Assembly (NCBI GenBank): GCA_040902725.1
Contig: JBBDWU010000012.1
Coordinates: 1 to 43,871 of the forward strand
Direction of reading: 5' to 3'
DNA: 43,871 nt
Source of the DNA: JACVRU01 sp040902725
GTDB taxonomy: Bacteria; Actinomycetota; Thermoleophilia; Gaiellales; Gaiellaceae
Of the stretch, positions 7,683 to 15,707 are shown one piece after another. The position numbers and the translations under genes are program-made. Each line of letters starts with the position of its first letter. Position 1 is the first letter of the stretch. The notes beneath the pieces are model-generated. The model saw only the letters and a program-made list of their open reading frames with translations, was not told where the DNA came from and did not search any database.

Positions 7683-10121
7683 GTGCTGCGCCGAAGAGCT
7701 CCGCAGGCGCCGAAGAACCCCCGTCGGCGTCGCATCCGCAAGCTCCGCCTCCTCGCCCTGCTGGGCGTGCTCTCGCTGCTGGTCCTCGCCGCCTTCACGT
7801 TCGGGGCGCTCCAGGCGGTCGCCAGCGAGCTGCCGTCGCTCGACCCGGCCCGCCAGCCGCGCGTCGAGCGCAACGGCTTCGTCTACGCGGACGACGGCAA
7901 GACGATTCTCGCGGTGCTCCGGGGCAGCGAGAGCCGCGTGCTCGTCAACTACGACGACATCAGCCCCTGGATGAAGCACGCCATCGTCGCCGTCGAGGAC
8001 CGGCGCTTCTGGGATCACCGCGGCATCGACCTGCGCGGCATCGGGCGCGCCGCCTGGGCCGATCTCCGGCAGCAGAAGGCGGTTCAGGGCGGCTCGACGA
8101 TCGTCCAGCAGTTCGTCAAGAACGCGTACCTGGAGGACGAGCGCTCGTTCGCGCGCAAGGTTCGCGAGGCGGCGCTCGCCTGGCAGCTCAGCCAGCACTG
8201 GTCGAAGCCGAAAATCCTGACCGCCTACCTGAACACGATCTACTTCGGGAACGGCGCGTACGGGGTGCAGCAGGCGGCGAAGGTCTACTTCGGCCAGGAA
8301 GCCGCCTCGCTCACGCTGCCCGAGGCCGCGCTGCTGGCCGGCATCCCCGCCGACCCGTCGAGCTACGACCCCGTCGAGCGACCGCGGGCCGCAGCCGCCC
8401 GGCGTGGGGTCGTGCTCCAGGCGATGCTCGAGCAGGGGACGATCACCGCGAGCGAGTTCCGCGCCGCCAACCGGGCGGCGCTGCCCGACCCGGACGGCGT
8501 GCGCCTACCCGGCATCCAGGGCAAGGCGCCCTACTTCACGAACTACGTCAAGGACCAGCTCGTCGACTCGCTCGGGCCGAAGCTGGTCTACGGCGGCGGC
8601 CTGCGCGTGCGGACGACGATCGACCTCGGGCTCCAGGAGCTCGCGCGCAAGTCGGCCTGGGACGTGCTCGCCGACCCGGAGGGTCCCTCGGCAGCGCTCG
8701 TGGCGCTCGACCCCGCGACCGGGAACGTCCTCGCCATGGTCGGCGGACGCAACTTCTCGAAGAGCCAGTTCAACCTCGCCGTCCAGAGCCGGCGGCAGCC
8801 GGGCTCGGCCTTCAAGCCGTTCGTGCTCGCCGCCGCCCTCCAGGAGGGGATCTCGCCGGCGACGCGCTTCGTCTCGAAGCAGACGGTGATCCCGCTCGGC
8901 GACCGGGTCTGGGTCGTGAACAACTACGACCACACCTACTCGGGCGACATCGACCTCGGCAGCGCCACTGTCAGCTCCGACAACACCGTTTATGCCCAGC
9001 TCACGCAGCTGGTCGGCCCGCGCGCGGTGGCGAGCACGGCCAAGCGGCTCGGGGTGACCAGCCGGCTCAACCCCTACTTCTCGATCGGCCTCGGCGCACA
9101 GGCCGTCAACCCCCTCGAGCTCGCGCGCGCGTTCTCGTCCTTCGCCAGCGGCGGCTACCGGATCGACACCGAGACCTTCGGGAACCGCCCGCGCGTCGTC
9201 GACGAGATCACCAACGCGGCCGGCGACGTCCTCGTCCGCCAGGACCAGGTGGCCCGCCAGGTCCTCTCCCAGCGCAGCGCCGCCTGGGTGAACTCGCTCT
9301 TGCAGGGGGTCGTGACCAGCGGGACGGGGCGGCGGGCCGCGCTCGCGCGCTGGCCGGCAGCCGGCAAGACCGGCACGACCGAGAACTACGGCGACGCCTG
9401 GTTCGTCGGCTATACGCCTCAGCTCGTGACCGCGGTCTGGGTCGGCTACCCGGCGGGACTGCGGCCGATGCTGACGGAGTTCGGCGGCGATCCGGTGGCC
9501 GGCGGCACCCTCCCCGCGCTGATCTGGAAGCGCTTCATGCAGCAGGCGCTGCCCTATCTCGGCAAGGAGCCGGTCGGCTTCGAGGCGCCGCCGTCGGAGT
9601 TCCAGTCCTCCCAGCTCGTCGTCCACCGCGGCGGCCGGATCCTGCGTGACAATGGCTACTGCAACAACCGCCGCTCGGTCGTCTACTTCTCGGGCTTCGG
9701 GCCCGAGCGCACGGCAGCCTGCAAGCCCAACGAGGTCGAGGTGCCGCGCGTGATCGGCCTGAGCCTCGCGAAAGCCGAGGCACGGCTCGCGCTCCAGCCC
9801 TTGGAGGCGAAGCTCGTCTACAAGCCGGCGGCTCCCGCGCAACCCGTGGGCGTGGTGCTCGACCAGCGCCCGCGGCGCGGGCGGCTCTCGTCCTACGCGG
9901 AGGTGATCCTCGTCCTCGCCAAGCCGCAGCATGGAGTCGTCCCCGACCTGACCGGCGCGACGCTGCGCCAGGCGCGGGCGCGGCTGCGGAAGGTGCAGCT
10001 GCGGGCGGAGGTGGTCTCGTTCACGGACGGCCCGCCGGGCCGCGTCGTCTCGCAGACGCCCCGGGCCGGCGTCGCGGCCGCGCCGGGCATGGCGATCCGG
10101 CTCGTCGTCGCGCGCGGCTGA
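7683..10121 (+). CDS. Bifunctional penicillin-binding protein (PBP1A type) with two PASTA domains
   Basis: 812 aa class A PBP that polymerises and cross-links peptidoglycan. It has a short basic cytoplasmic tail, one membrane anchor (about 21-42) and a GT51 transglycosylase with the catalytic EDRRFWDHRG (E105), QGGSTIVQQ and TAYLNTIYFGNGAYGVQ. The transpeptidase has S375-A-F-K378 (SxxK), SSDN (SxN) and K562-TG. Two PASTA repeats end the protein (about 683-745 and 748-812), likely binding muropeptides or beta-lactams. The start is GTG; no in-frame ATG fits better. The SCO1-like gene begins in its stop codon (TGATG), so the pair is coupled. Confidence 0.93.
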   Translation: MLRRRAPQAPKNPRRRRIRKLRLLALLGVLSLLVLAAFTFGALQAVASELPSLDPARQPRVERNGFVYADDGKTILAVLRGSESRVLVNYDDISPWMKHAIVAVEDRRFWDHRGIDLRGIGRAAWADLRQQKAVQGGSTIVQQFVKNAYLEDERSFARKVREAALAWQLSQHWSKPKILTAYLNTIYFGNGAYGVQQAAKVYFGQEAASLTLPEAALLAGIPADPSSYDPVERPRAAAARRGVVLQAMLEQGTITASEFRAANRAALPDPDGVRLPGIQGKAPYFTNYVKDQLVDSLGPKLVYGGGLRVRTTIDLGLQELARKSAWDVLADPEGPSAALVALDPATGNVLAMVGGRNFSKSQFNLAVQSRRQPGSAFKPFVLAAALQEGISPATRFVSKQTVIPLGDRVWVVNNYDHTYSGDIDLGSATVSSDNTVYAQLTQLVGPRAVASTAKRLGVTSRLNPYFSIGLGAQAVNPLELARAFSSFASGGYRIDTETFGNRPRVVDEITNAAGDVLVRQDQVARQVLSQRSAAWVNSLLQGVVTSGTGRRAALARWPAAGKTGTTENYGDAWFVGYTPQLVTAVWVGYPAGLRPMLTEFGGDPVAGGTLPALIWKRFMQQALPYLGKEPVGFEAPPSEFQSSQLVVHRGGRILRDNGYCNNRRSVVYFSGFGPERTAACKPNEVEVPRVIGLSLAKAEARLALQPLEAKLVYKPAAPAQPVGVVLDQRPRRGRLSSYAEVILVLAKPQHGVVPDLTGATLRQARARLRKVQLRAEVVSFTDGPPGRVVSQTPRAGVAAAPGMAIRLVVARG

Positions 10122-10711
10122 TGGTCAAGGTCGCCGTGGCGGCTGCTCTCGCTGCGCTCGCGATCCCGCTCGTCATCTTCGCGGTCGCGGCCGGGGACGT
10201 GGCGCAGTTCCGCGGCTCGGTGCCCCCGGCGCGCATCGAGCTCCCGTCTTTCTCGCTGCGCGACGCCGAGGGCCGGACGGTCGGCGACGCCGACCTGCGC
10301 GGGAAGGTCGTGCTCGTCACCTTCCTCGACACGAACTGCCGCGAGGCGTGCCCGATCGTCGCCGAGCAGATCCGCGCCGCCCTCGAGCGGCTCGACGAGG
10401 AGGAGCGCCGGGACGTGGCCGCGGTTGCAATCAGCGTCCACCCCGGCGACGACACGCCGGACGCGGTGCGAGCCTTCCTGCGGCGGCACCGCGTCGAGGG
10501 CGACCTGCTCTACCTGATCGGCACGGAGGCGGAGCTGCGGCCGGTCTGGGAGGCCTTCCAGGTTCTGCCCGCGCTCGACACCGGCAGCTCCGACATCCAC
10601 TCGGCTCCGGTTCGCGTCTTCGACCGCGACGGCGTCTGGGTGTCCACCCTGCATGCGGGCGCCGACCTCACGCCCGAGAACCTCGCGCACGACCTCCGAA
10701 CGGCCGGCTGA
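10121..10711 (+). CDS. SCO1/SenC-like copper chaperone or thiol protein
   Basis: 196 aa thioredoxin-fold protein with an N-terminal signal anchor (about 3-24). CREAC (C73, C77) is the CxxxC pair and H160 (DIHSAP) the distal histidine. Together these three ligands are diagnostic for SCO proteins, which deliver copper to the CuA site of cytochrome c oxidase or act on disulfides. No oxidase genes are near; its partner is a PBP gene to which it is translationally coupled. The 3' end overlaps the convergent glycosylase gene by 44 bp. Confidence 0.85.
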   Translation: MVKVAVAAALAALAIPLVIFAVAAGDVAQFRGSVPPARIELPSFSLRDAEGRTVGDADLRGKVVLVTFLDTNCREACPIVAEQIRAALERLDEEERRDVAAVAISVHPGDDTPDAVRAFLRRHRVEGDLLYLIGTEAELRPVWEAFQVLPALDTGSSDIHSAPVRVFDRDGVWVSTLHAGADLTPENLAHDLRTAG

Positions 10712-11249
10712 GGAAGCGGGAGCCGGCGACGCCGTAACGCCAGGGCCGGTCGGCCGCGCGGGTTATGCCGATGCGCACGCCCGTGACGACCTCCGGCGGG
10801 TCCTCACGCGCGCGAAGCTCGAACGGCGGCCGGTCGAGCGGCAGCCCGTCGTGCTCTCCCGTCACCGCCAGCGCCTGGCAGAGCCGGCCCGGGCCGGCGC
10901 AGAGGAGCCGGTCGCGCTCGACGCCGCGCCTGTCCCTCATCCGCTCTACCCCGTCGGACGGCTCGAGCGCACGCACCAGGACGGCGCTCGCCGACCCCTC
11001 CTCCTCGCAGACGAAGTTGAGGCACCAGTGGATCCCGTAGGAGCGGTAGACGTAGGCGTGGCCGGGCGGGCCGAACATCGAGGCGTTGCGCCGGGTGCGA
11101 CCGCGATAGCCATGGGCAGCCGGATCCTCGTGGCCGTACGCCTCTACCTCGACGATCGTCCCCCCGACACCCTCGACGAGAAGCGTCGCGCCGAGCAGCT
11201 CGGGGGCGACCTCGTGGACGGAGCGGGCGAAGAACGCGCGGTCGATCAG
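10668..11249 (-). CDS. Methylpurine (3-methyladenine) DNA glycosylase, AAG/MPG family
   Basis: 193 aa, normal for bacterial AAG. Typical blocks are RAFFARSVHEVAPELLGATL at the N-terminus, IVEVEAYGHEDPAAHGYRG, the substrate-pocket segment AYVYRSYGIHWCLNFV and AVLVRALEP. It excises alkylated purines in base-excision repair. No ATG, GTG or TTG lies in frame near the expected N-terminus. The best start is a CTG at 11249 that overlaps the TGA of the RemA-like gene (CTGA), implying coupling. The frame stays open far upstream, but that extension is the antisense shadow of other genes. Its 3' end overlaps the convergent SCO1-like gene. Confidence 0.88.
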   Translation of the reverse strand: MIDRAFFARSVHEVAPELLGATLLVEGVGGTIVEVEAYGHEDPAAHGYRGRTRRNASMFGPPGHAYVYRSYGIHWCLNFVCEEEGSASAVLVRALEPSDGVERMRDRRGVERDRLLCAGPGRLCQALAVTGEHDGLPLDRPPFELRAREDPPEVVTGVRIGITRAADRPWRYGVAGSRFLSRPFGGRARGSRA

Positions 11250-11602
11250 AAAAGCTGTTCTTCCCCGCCCTCGCCGGCCGTCCGCTCCAGGAGCTTCCGC
11301 GCGCGGCCGCCGAGCTCGCCGAGGTCGACGCGGCCCTTCTCGGCGTCTTCGGCCACGCGCTGCGCGAAGGAGAGCGCGTCGTCGAGCAGGCGCATCGAGA
11401 CGACCGCCTCCTGTCCCATCTCCCGCATGATCGAGCGCTCGGTGCGCGAGGCGACGATCGGCTCGGCGATCCCCTCGACCCAAACCTTCGTGCGCCGGCC
11501 GTCGCCGCGCTCGCCCGGACCGAGCGGGTCGAGCGCGTAGATCCGGTCGGCGCGGACGTACTTGCCGAAGCCCAGGAAGACCATTTTCGGGGCGTCGGCC
11601 AT
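11246..11602 (-). CDS. RemA/DUF370-like regulator
   Basis: 118 aa. The first ~60 residues resemble the DUF370 family, whose Bacillus member RemA is a DNA-binding activator of matrix genes: LGFGKYVRADRIYALDP corresponds to the family's IGFGN-V-A-RI start, and GRRTKVWVEG to its GRRTRAVII block. The linker between them is shorter than in RemA. A ~55-residue charged helical tail (REMGQEAVVSMRLLDDAL...) is an extra. It is coupled to the downstream glycosylase gene by a CTGA overlap. Role here unknown; the family assignment is moderately sure. Confidence 0.55.
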   Translation of the reverse strand: MADAPKMVFLGFGKYVRADRIYALDPLGPGERGDGRRTKVWVEGIAEPIVASRTERSIMREMGQEAVVSMRLLDDALSFAQRVAEDAEKGRVDLGELGGRARKLLERTAGEGGEEQLF

Positions 11603-11610
11603 GAGCTGCG

Positions 11611-11616
11611 ATTATC
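11611..11616 (-). promoter_or_regulatory. -10 element (GATAAT) of the RemA-like gene
   Basis: GATAAT on the minus strand, 8 nt before the ATG at 11602, overlapping the stop codon of the DegT-type gene. No ribosome site is seen, consistent with a leaderless transcript. Confidence 0.4.
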
Positions 11617-12712
11617 GCAGGGCCGAAGCGAGCGCCTCGGCGACGCGCTCCTGGTCGCCCGGCTCGATCCCGGTGTAGAACGGCAGCGCGATGGTGCGGT
11701 TCGCCGTCTCCTCCGCCACCGGGCAAAGGCCCTCCGCGAAGCCGTAGCGCTCGCGCAGGTAGGGCTGGAGGTGGACGCAGGGAACGTAGTGCCCGGCCTC
11801 CACCCCGTCGGCCTTCAAGGCCTCGGTGACCGTCTCGCGATCCGCCCCGGGCGGGAGCTTCACGACGTAGACGAACCACGAGCGCTTGTGCTCGGCGTCG
11901 TCGGGGGCGGGGAGCTCCACGTCCAGGTCCGCCAGCAGCTCGCCGTAGCGCGCCGCAGCTGCCGCCCGCAGCTCGAGGATCTCGTCGAGCTTCTCCAGCT
12001 GGGCGATCCCGAGCGCCGCCTGGAGTTCGGTCAGGCGGTAGTTGAAGCCGAGCCGGACATGGTGGAACCAACGCGACTCGTAGGAGCGGCCCTGGTTCCG
12101 CAGCGACACGAGCAGCTGCCGCTGCTCCTCCGAATGAGTCGTCACCATCCCGCCCTCGCCGGTCGTGATCTGCTTGTTCGGGTAGAAGCCGAAGGCGGCG
12201 GACGGGCCGTGCGAGCCCACCGGCGCGCCCTTGTACTCGCCGCCGAGGGCCTCGCAGGAGTCGAGGATCAGGGCCAGGCCGTGCCGGTCTGCGAGCGAGC
12301 GGAGCTCGTCGAGCTCGCACGGGTACCCGAACATGTCCACTGCCACGATCGCGCGCGTCCGCTCGCCGATCGCGGCCTCGACCGCGGCGGGGTCGAGGTT
12401 CAGCGTCCGCGCGTCGACGTCCGCGAAGACCGGAACCGCGCCCTCGAAGATGAAGCAGTTCGCGGTGGCCACGAACGAGATCGGCGACGTGATCACCTCG
12501 TCGCCGGGGCCGAGGCCCGCGATGTGGCAGAGGAGATGGAGCCCCGCGGTGCCGCTCGAGACCGCGGCCGCGTAGGGCGCCCCCGCGGCTTCCGCGAACA
12601 GCTCCTCGAAGCGGTCGATCTTCGGCCCGAACGCGAGCCGCTCGGAGCGCAGGACCTCGAGGACGAGCTCGGTCTCGCGCTCGCCGAGGTAGGGCCGGGA
12701 GAGCGGTATCAA
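11612..12712 (-). CDS. DegT/DnrJ/EryC1-type PLP aminotransferase
   Basis: 366 aa. A fold-type I sugar aminotransferase homologue: SSGTAGLHLLCHIAGLGPGD, VDMFGYPCELDEL, ILDSCEALGG and the PLP lysine K180 in YPNKQITTGEGGM are all in place. Such enzymes aminate nucleotide-linked keto-sugars for cell-surface glycans or antibiotics. No nucleotide-sugar genes are nearby, so the substrate is open. The best start is a TTG at 12712 that overlaps the ilvE stop (TTGA), placing the first residues at LIPLSRPYLG as the family expects. The open frame continues upstream only as a shadow of ilvE. Confidence 0.85.
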   Translation of the reverse strand: MIPLSRPYLGERETELVLEVLRSERLAFGPKIDRFEELFAEAAGAPYAAAVSSGTAGLHLLCHIAGLGPGDEVITSPISFVATANCFIFEGAVPVFADVDARTLNLDPAAVEAAIGERTRAIVAVDMFGYPCELDELRSLADRHGLALILDSCEALGGEYKGAPVGSHGPSAAFGFYPNKQITTGEGGMVTTHSEEQRQLLVSLRNQGRSYESRWFHHVRLGFNYRLTELQAALGIAQLEKLDEILELRAAAAARYGELLADLDVELPAPDDAEHKRSWFVYVVKLPPGADRETVTEALKADGVEAGHYVPCVHLQPYLRERYGFAEGLCPVAEETANRTIALPFYTGIEPGDQERVAEALASALR

Positions 12713-13635
12713 GCCTGGGCGCGCGCCGGCAAGGCGTACTCGAGCCAGTGCTCGTACCGCTCCGAGCGGCCGCGGACGGCCGCGAGGTACGCCTCCTGGA
12801 GCTCGAGCGTGACCGGGCCGACGCCGATCTCGGCGTCGTCCACTGAGCGCACGGGCGTCACCTCGGCGGCGGTGCCGCACATGAAGACCTCGTCGGCGAG
12901 ATAGAGGTCGGAGCGGATCAGCGTCTTCTCGACGACCTTGTGGCCGAGGTCGCCCGCGATGTCGATCACGGTCTCGCGCGTGATCCCCGGCAGGATCGAC
13001 ATCGACAGCGGCGGCGTCTCGATGACCCCGTCGCGGACGATGAAGACGTTCTCGCCCGAGCCGTCCGCCACGTAGCCCTCCGCCGTGAGCAGGATCGCCT
13101 CGTCGTAGCCGTCGCGGTTGGCCTCGCTGACCGCGAGCATCGAGTTGAGGTAGACACCGGTCGCCTTCGCGACGTGCGGGATGACGTTCGGCCCGATCCG
13201 CTGCCAGGACGAGATCTTGGCGCGGATGCCCTTCCGCAGCCCTTCCTCGCCGAGGTAGGTGCCCCACGGCCAGCTCATGACCACGCAGTCGATGGGGTTG
13301 TCGCGCGCCGCGACGCCGAGCTCGCCGTAGCCGTAGAAGCAGATGGGACGCAGGTAGCACTCCGGCAGGCCGTTGGCCTGGACGAGCTCGAGGCACGCGC
13401 TGCGCAGCTCCTCGACGGTGAACGGCAGCTCCATCGAGAGCAGGCGTGCGGAGTTGTCGAGCCGCTTGAGGTGGTCGGTGAGGCGGAAGACGGCCGGCCC
13501 CTTGTCGGTCTCGTAGCAGCGGATCCCCTCGAAGACGCCGGAGCCGTAATGGAGGCCGTGGGTGCCGACGTGGACGCGCGCGTCGCCCCAGTCGACCAGC
13601 TCTCCGTTCATCCAGATCTTCGCGGTTTCCTCCAC
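12709..13635 (-). CDS. ilvE: Branched-chain amino acid aminotransferase
   Basis: 308 aa, class IV (D-alanine aminotransferase fold) PLP enzyme. It has the family segments HGLHYGSGVFEGIRCY, the PLP lysine K157 in PHVAKATGVYLNS, GYDEAILL and DGSGENVFIV, and CGTAAEVTPV near the C-terminus. It carries out the last step of leucine, isoleucine and valine synthesis, or the first step of their breakdown, in the cytosol. The start is GTG at 13635 behind a strong AAAGGAG site. The DegT-type gene overlaps its stop. Confidence 0.92.
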   Translation of the reverse strand: MEETAKIWMNGELVDWGDARVHVGTHGLHYGSGVFEGIRCYETDKGPAVFRLTDHLKRLDNSARLLSMELPFTVEELRSACLELVQANGLPECYLRPICFYGYGELGVAARDNPIDCVVMSWPWGTYLGEEGLRKGIRAKISSWQRIGPNVIPHVAKATGVYLNSMLAVSEANRDGYDEAILLTAEGYVADGSGENVFIVRDGVIETPPLSMSILPGITRETVIDIAGDLGHKVVEKTLIRSDLYLADEVFMCGTAAEVTPVRSVDDAEIGVGPVTLELQEAYLAAVRGRSERYEHWLEYALPARAQA

Positions 13636-13669
13636 CAGGAACTCCTTTCCGCCGCGAGGCGGAGTTTAG

Positions 13670-14164
13670 TTATGCGTCGGCCTCGACGGCGTCTATCGGA
13701 CGAGCCCGGGTCAGCCGCACCAGCTCGGCCGGGGAGAGGCCCGCCATGTGCTTCGGGGAGCCCGCCCCGACCCAGACGGTATCGCGCCCGAGCAGGGTCT
13801 GCTCCATCAGGACCTCGCGCACGCGCGCGAGCCCGAAAGGCGCCACGGCGCCCGGGGCGAACCCGGTGGCGAGCTCCACGTCCTCCGGCCCGGCTACCTT
13901 CGCCTTCGCCGCGCCGGCGGCCGCGGCGACCTTGGCGGCGTCCGCGCGCCGGTCACCGGGGACGAGGACGAGGACGGGCACGCCGTCACAAAGGAAGACG
14001 AGCGACTTGACGATGTCGGCCTCGGCGCACCCGGCGGCGAGCGCTGCCAGCCGCGCCGTTGGAGTCCCCTCCGGGAACTCCTCGAGCCTCGCCTCCGCCG
14101 CCGCCTCGCGAAGGAACGCCGCGACCCGCTCGACCGGATCAGGCCAGGGCGATGAAGCGGGCAT
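13670..14164 (-). CDS. YbaK/ProX-type aminoacyl-tRNA deacylase
   Basis: 164 aa. YbaK-type editing domain that hydrolyses mischarged tRNAs. Family features are DIVKSLVFLCDG (with the catalytic-type lysine K53), VPGDRRADAAKVAAA, ATGFAPGAVAPFGL and VWVGAGSPKHMAGL. The ATG at 14164 has a GAGGGG ribosome site and overlaps the serA 3' end by 26 bp. It is a free-standing domain, not fused to a synthetase. Which tRNA it edits cannot be read from sequence. Confidence 0.85.
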   Translation of the reverse strand: MPASSPWPDPVERVAAFLREAAAEARLEEFPEGTPTARLAALAAGCAEADIVKSLVFLCDGVPVLVLVPGDRRADAAKVAAAAGAAKAKVAGPEDVELATGFAPGAVAPFGLARVREVLMEQTLLGRDTVWVGAGSPKHMAGLSPAELVRLTRARPIDAVEADA

Positions 14165-15707
14165 CGTCGTACCCCTCGCCGCGGAAGCGCTCGGCCAGCT
14201 CCGCGGGGGCGGGCGAGTCGATCGAGAGCGCCATCAGCGCCTTGCCGCCCTGCTTCGTCCGCGAGACGGCCATGTTGGCGATGTTCACGCCCGCCTCGCC
14301 GAAGGTCGTCCCCACGCGGCCGATCACGCCGGGCACGTCGTCGTAGCGGAAGAAGACCATGAGCGGCGCCAGCTCGATCTCGATCTGGAAGCCGAGCGCG
14401 GAGACGAGCCAGTGCCGCTCCTCGCCGCCGATGATCGTGCCGGCCACCTTCACCTCGTCGCCGTTCGAGGCGACCGTGACCCGCACGAGGTTGGTGAAGT
14501 CGCGGGCGGCGCCGCGGCGCTCCTCGGAGACGTCGATGCCCCGCTCGGAGGCGACGAGCGGCGCGTTCACGTAGTTCACGGGCTGCTCGGTGCGGCCCTG
14601 GAACGCGCCGTTCAGCGTGGCCACCGTCAAGAGGCGCGTGTCGAACTCCGCCAGATGGCCGAAGTACGTGAGCTGGATCCGGTCGGCCCGCCCTTCCGCC
14701 AGCTCCATCGCCAGCCGGCCGAGCTTCGACGCGAGCGGGACGAAGGGGCCCAGCACCTCGAGGTCCTCGGGCCGGATCGCCGGGATGTTGACGGCGTGCG
14801 TGACGAGGCCGCCCTCGAGCGCGGCGGCGACCTGCTCGGCGACCACGATTCCGGCCCGGTCCTGCGCCTCCGCGGTCGAGGCGGCGAGATGCGGGGTGAC
14901 GACGACGTTCTCGAGCTCGAGCAGCGGCCCCGTGTACGGCTCCTCGGCGAAGACGTCGAGGGCGGCGCCAGCGACCTTGCCCGAGCGGAGCGCCTCGACC
15001 AGCGCCTCCTCGTCGACCAGCTCGCCGCGGGCGGCGTTGACGATGCGAACGCCGTCCTTCATGCGCGCGATCGCCTCGCGGCCGATCGAGCCGCGGGTCT
15101 CCTCGGTCAGGGGCAGGTGAATCGTGAGGAAGTCGGCGGCCGCGTAGACATCGTCCGGCGTCTCCGCCCGCTCGACGCCGAGCTCGCGGAAGCGCTCGCG
15201 CGAGACGAACGGGTCGTGCGCGACGACGCGCAACTGGAGCCCGATCGCCCGGCGCGCGACCTGCTGCCCGATGCGGCCGAAACCGAGCACGCCGAGCGTC
15301 TTGTCGGCCAGCTCGATGCCGCCCCAGCTCCCCCGCTCCCAGCGGCCCTGCTTCAGCGCAGCGTGGGCCTGCGGGATGTTACGCGCGAGCGCGACGAGCA
15401 GGCCGACGGCGTGCTCCGCGGCCGACACGACGTTCGACTCGGGGGCGTTGGCGACTACGATCCCGCGCCGGGTTGCGGCCGCGACGTCCACGTTGTCCAC
15501 TCCCACGCCCGCGCGGCCGATCACCCGCAGCCGCTCTCCGCGGTCGATCAGCTCGGCCGTGAGCTTCGTCGCCGAGCGGATGATGATCGCGTCGTAGTCG
15601 CCGATCAGCTCGGCGAGGTCGCCGTTGGCGGTGACGTCGACGTCGAATTTCGAGCGGAGCAGGTCGACGCCCGCCTCCGCGATCGGCTCGCGGACGAGAA
15701 CCTTCAC
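14139..15707 (-). CDS. serA: D-3-phosphoglycerate dehydrogenase
   Basis: 522 aa, the long form of the first enzyme of serine synthesis. It has an NAD-binding GVLGFGRIGQQVARRA motif, the catalytic Arg in VNAARGELVDE and the His in TPHLAAST. An intervening allosteric substrate-binding (ASB) domain follows, then a C-terminal ACT domain (about 445-522, VPGVIGRVGTTFGEAGVNIANM) for serine feedback. The start is GTG at 15707, overlapping the stop of the upstream class V aminotransferase gene (GTGA), which supplies the next transamination-type step. Confidence 0.95.
   Translation of the reverse strand: MKVLVREPIAEAGVDLLRSKFDVDVTANGDLAELIGDYDAIIIRSATKLTAELIDRGERLRVIGRAGVGVDNVDVAAATRRGIVVANAPESNVVSAAEHAVGLLVALARNIPQAHAALKQGRWERGSWGGIELADKTLGVLGFGRIGQQVARRAIGLQLRVVAHDPFVSRERFRELGVERAETPDDVYAAADFLTIHLPLTEETRGSIGREAIARMKDGVRIVNAARGELVDEEALVEALRSGKVAGAALDVFAEEPYTGPLLELENVVVTPHLAASTAEAQDRAGIVVAEQVAAALEGGLVTHAVNIPAIRPEDLEVLGPFVPLASKLGRLAMELAEGRADRIQLTYFGHLAEFDTRLLTVATLNGAFQGRTEQPVNYVNAPLVASERGIDVSEERRGAARDFTNLVRVTVASNGDEVKVAGTIIGGEERHWLVSALGFQIEIELAPLMVFFRYDDVPGVIGRVGTTFGEAGVNIANMAVSRTKQGGKALMALSIDSPAPAELAERFRGEGYDDARFIALA

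Noticed and set aside
10668..12320. 550-codon frame continuing the DNA glycosylase upstream
   Set aside because: Only the last 194 codons match the glycosylase; the rest is a shifted shadow of the RemA-like and DegT-type genes.
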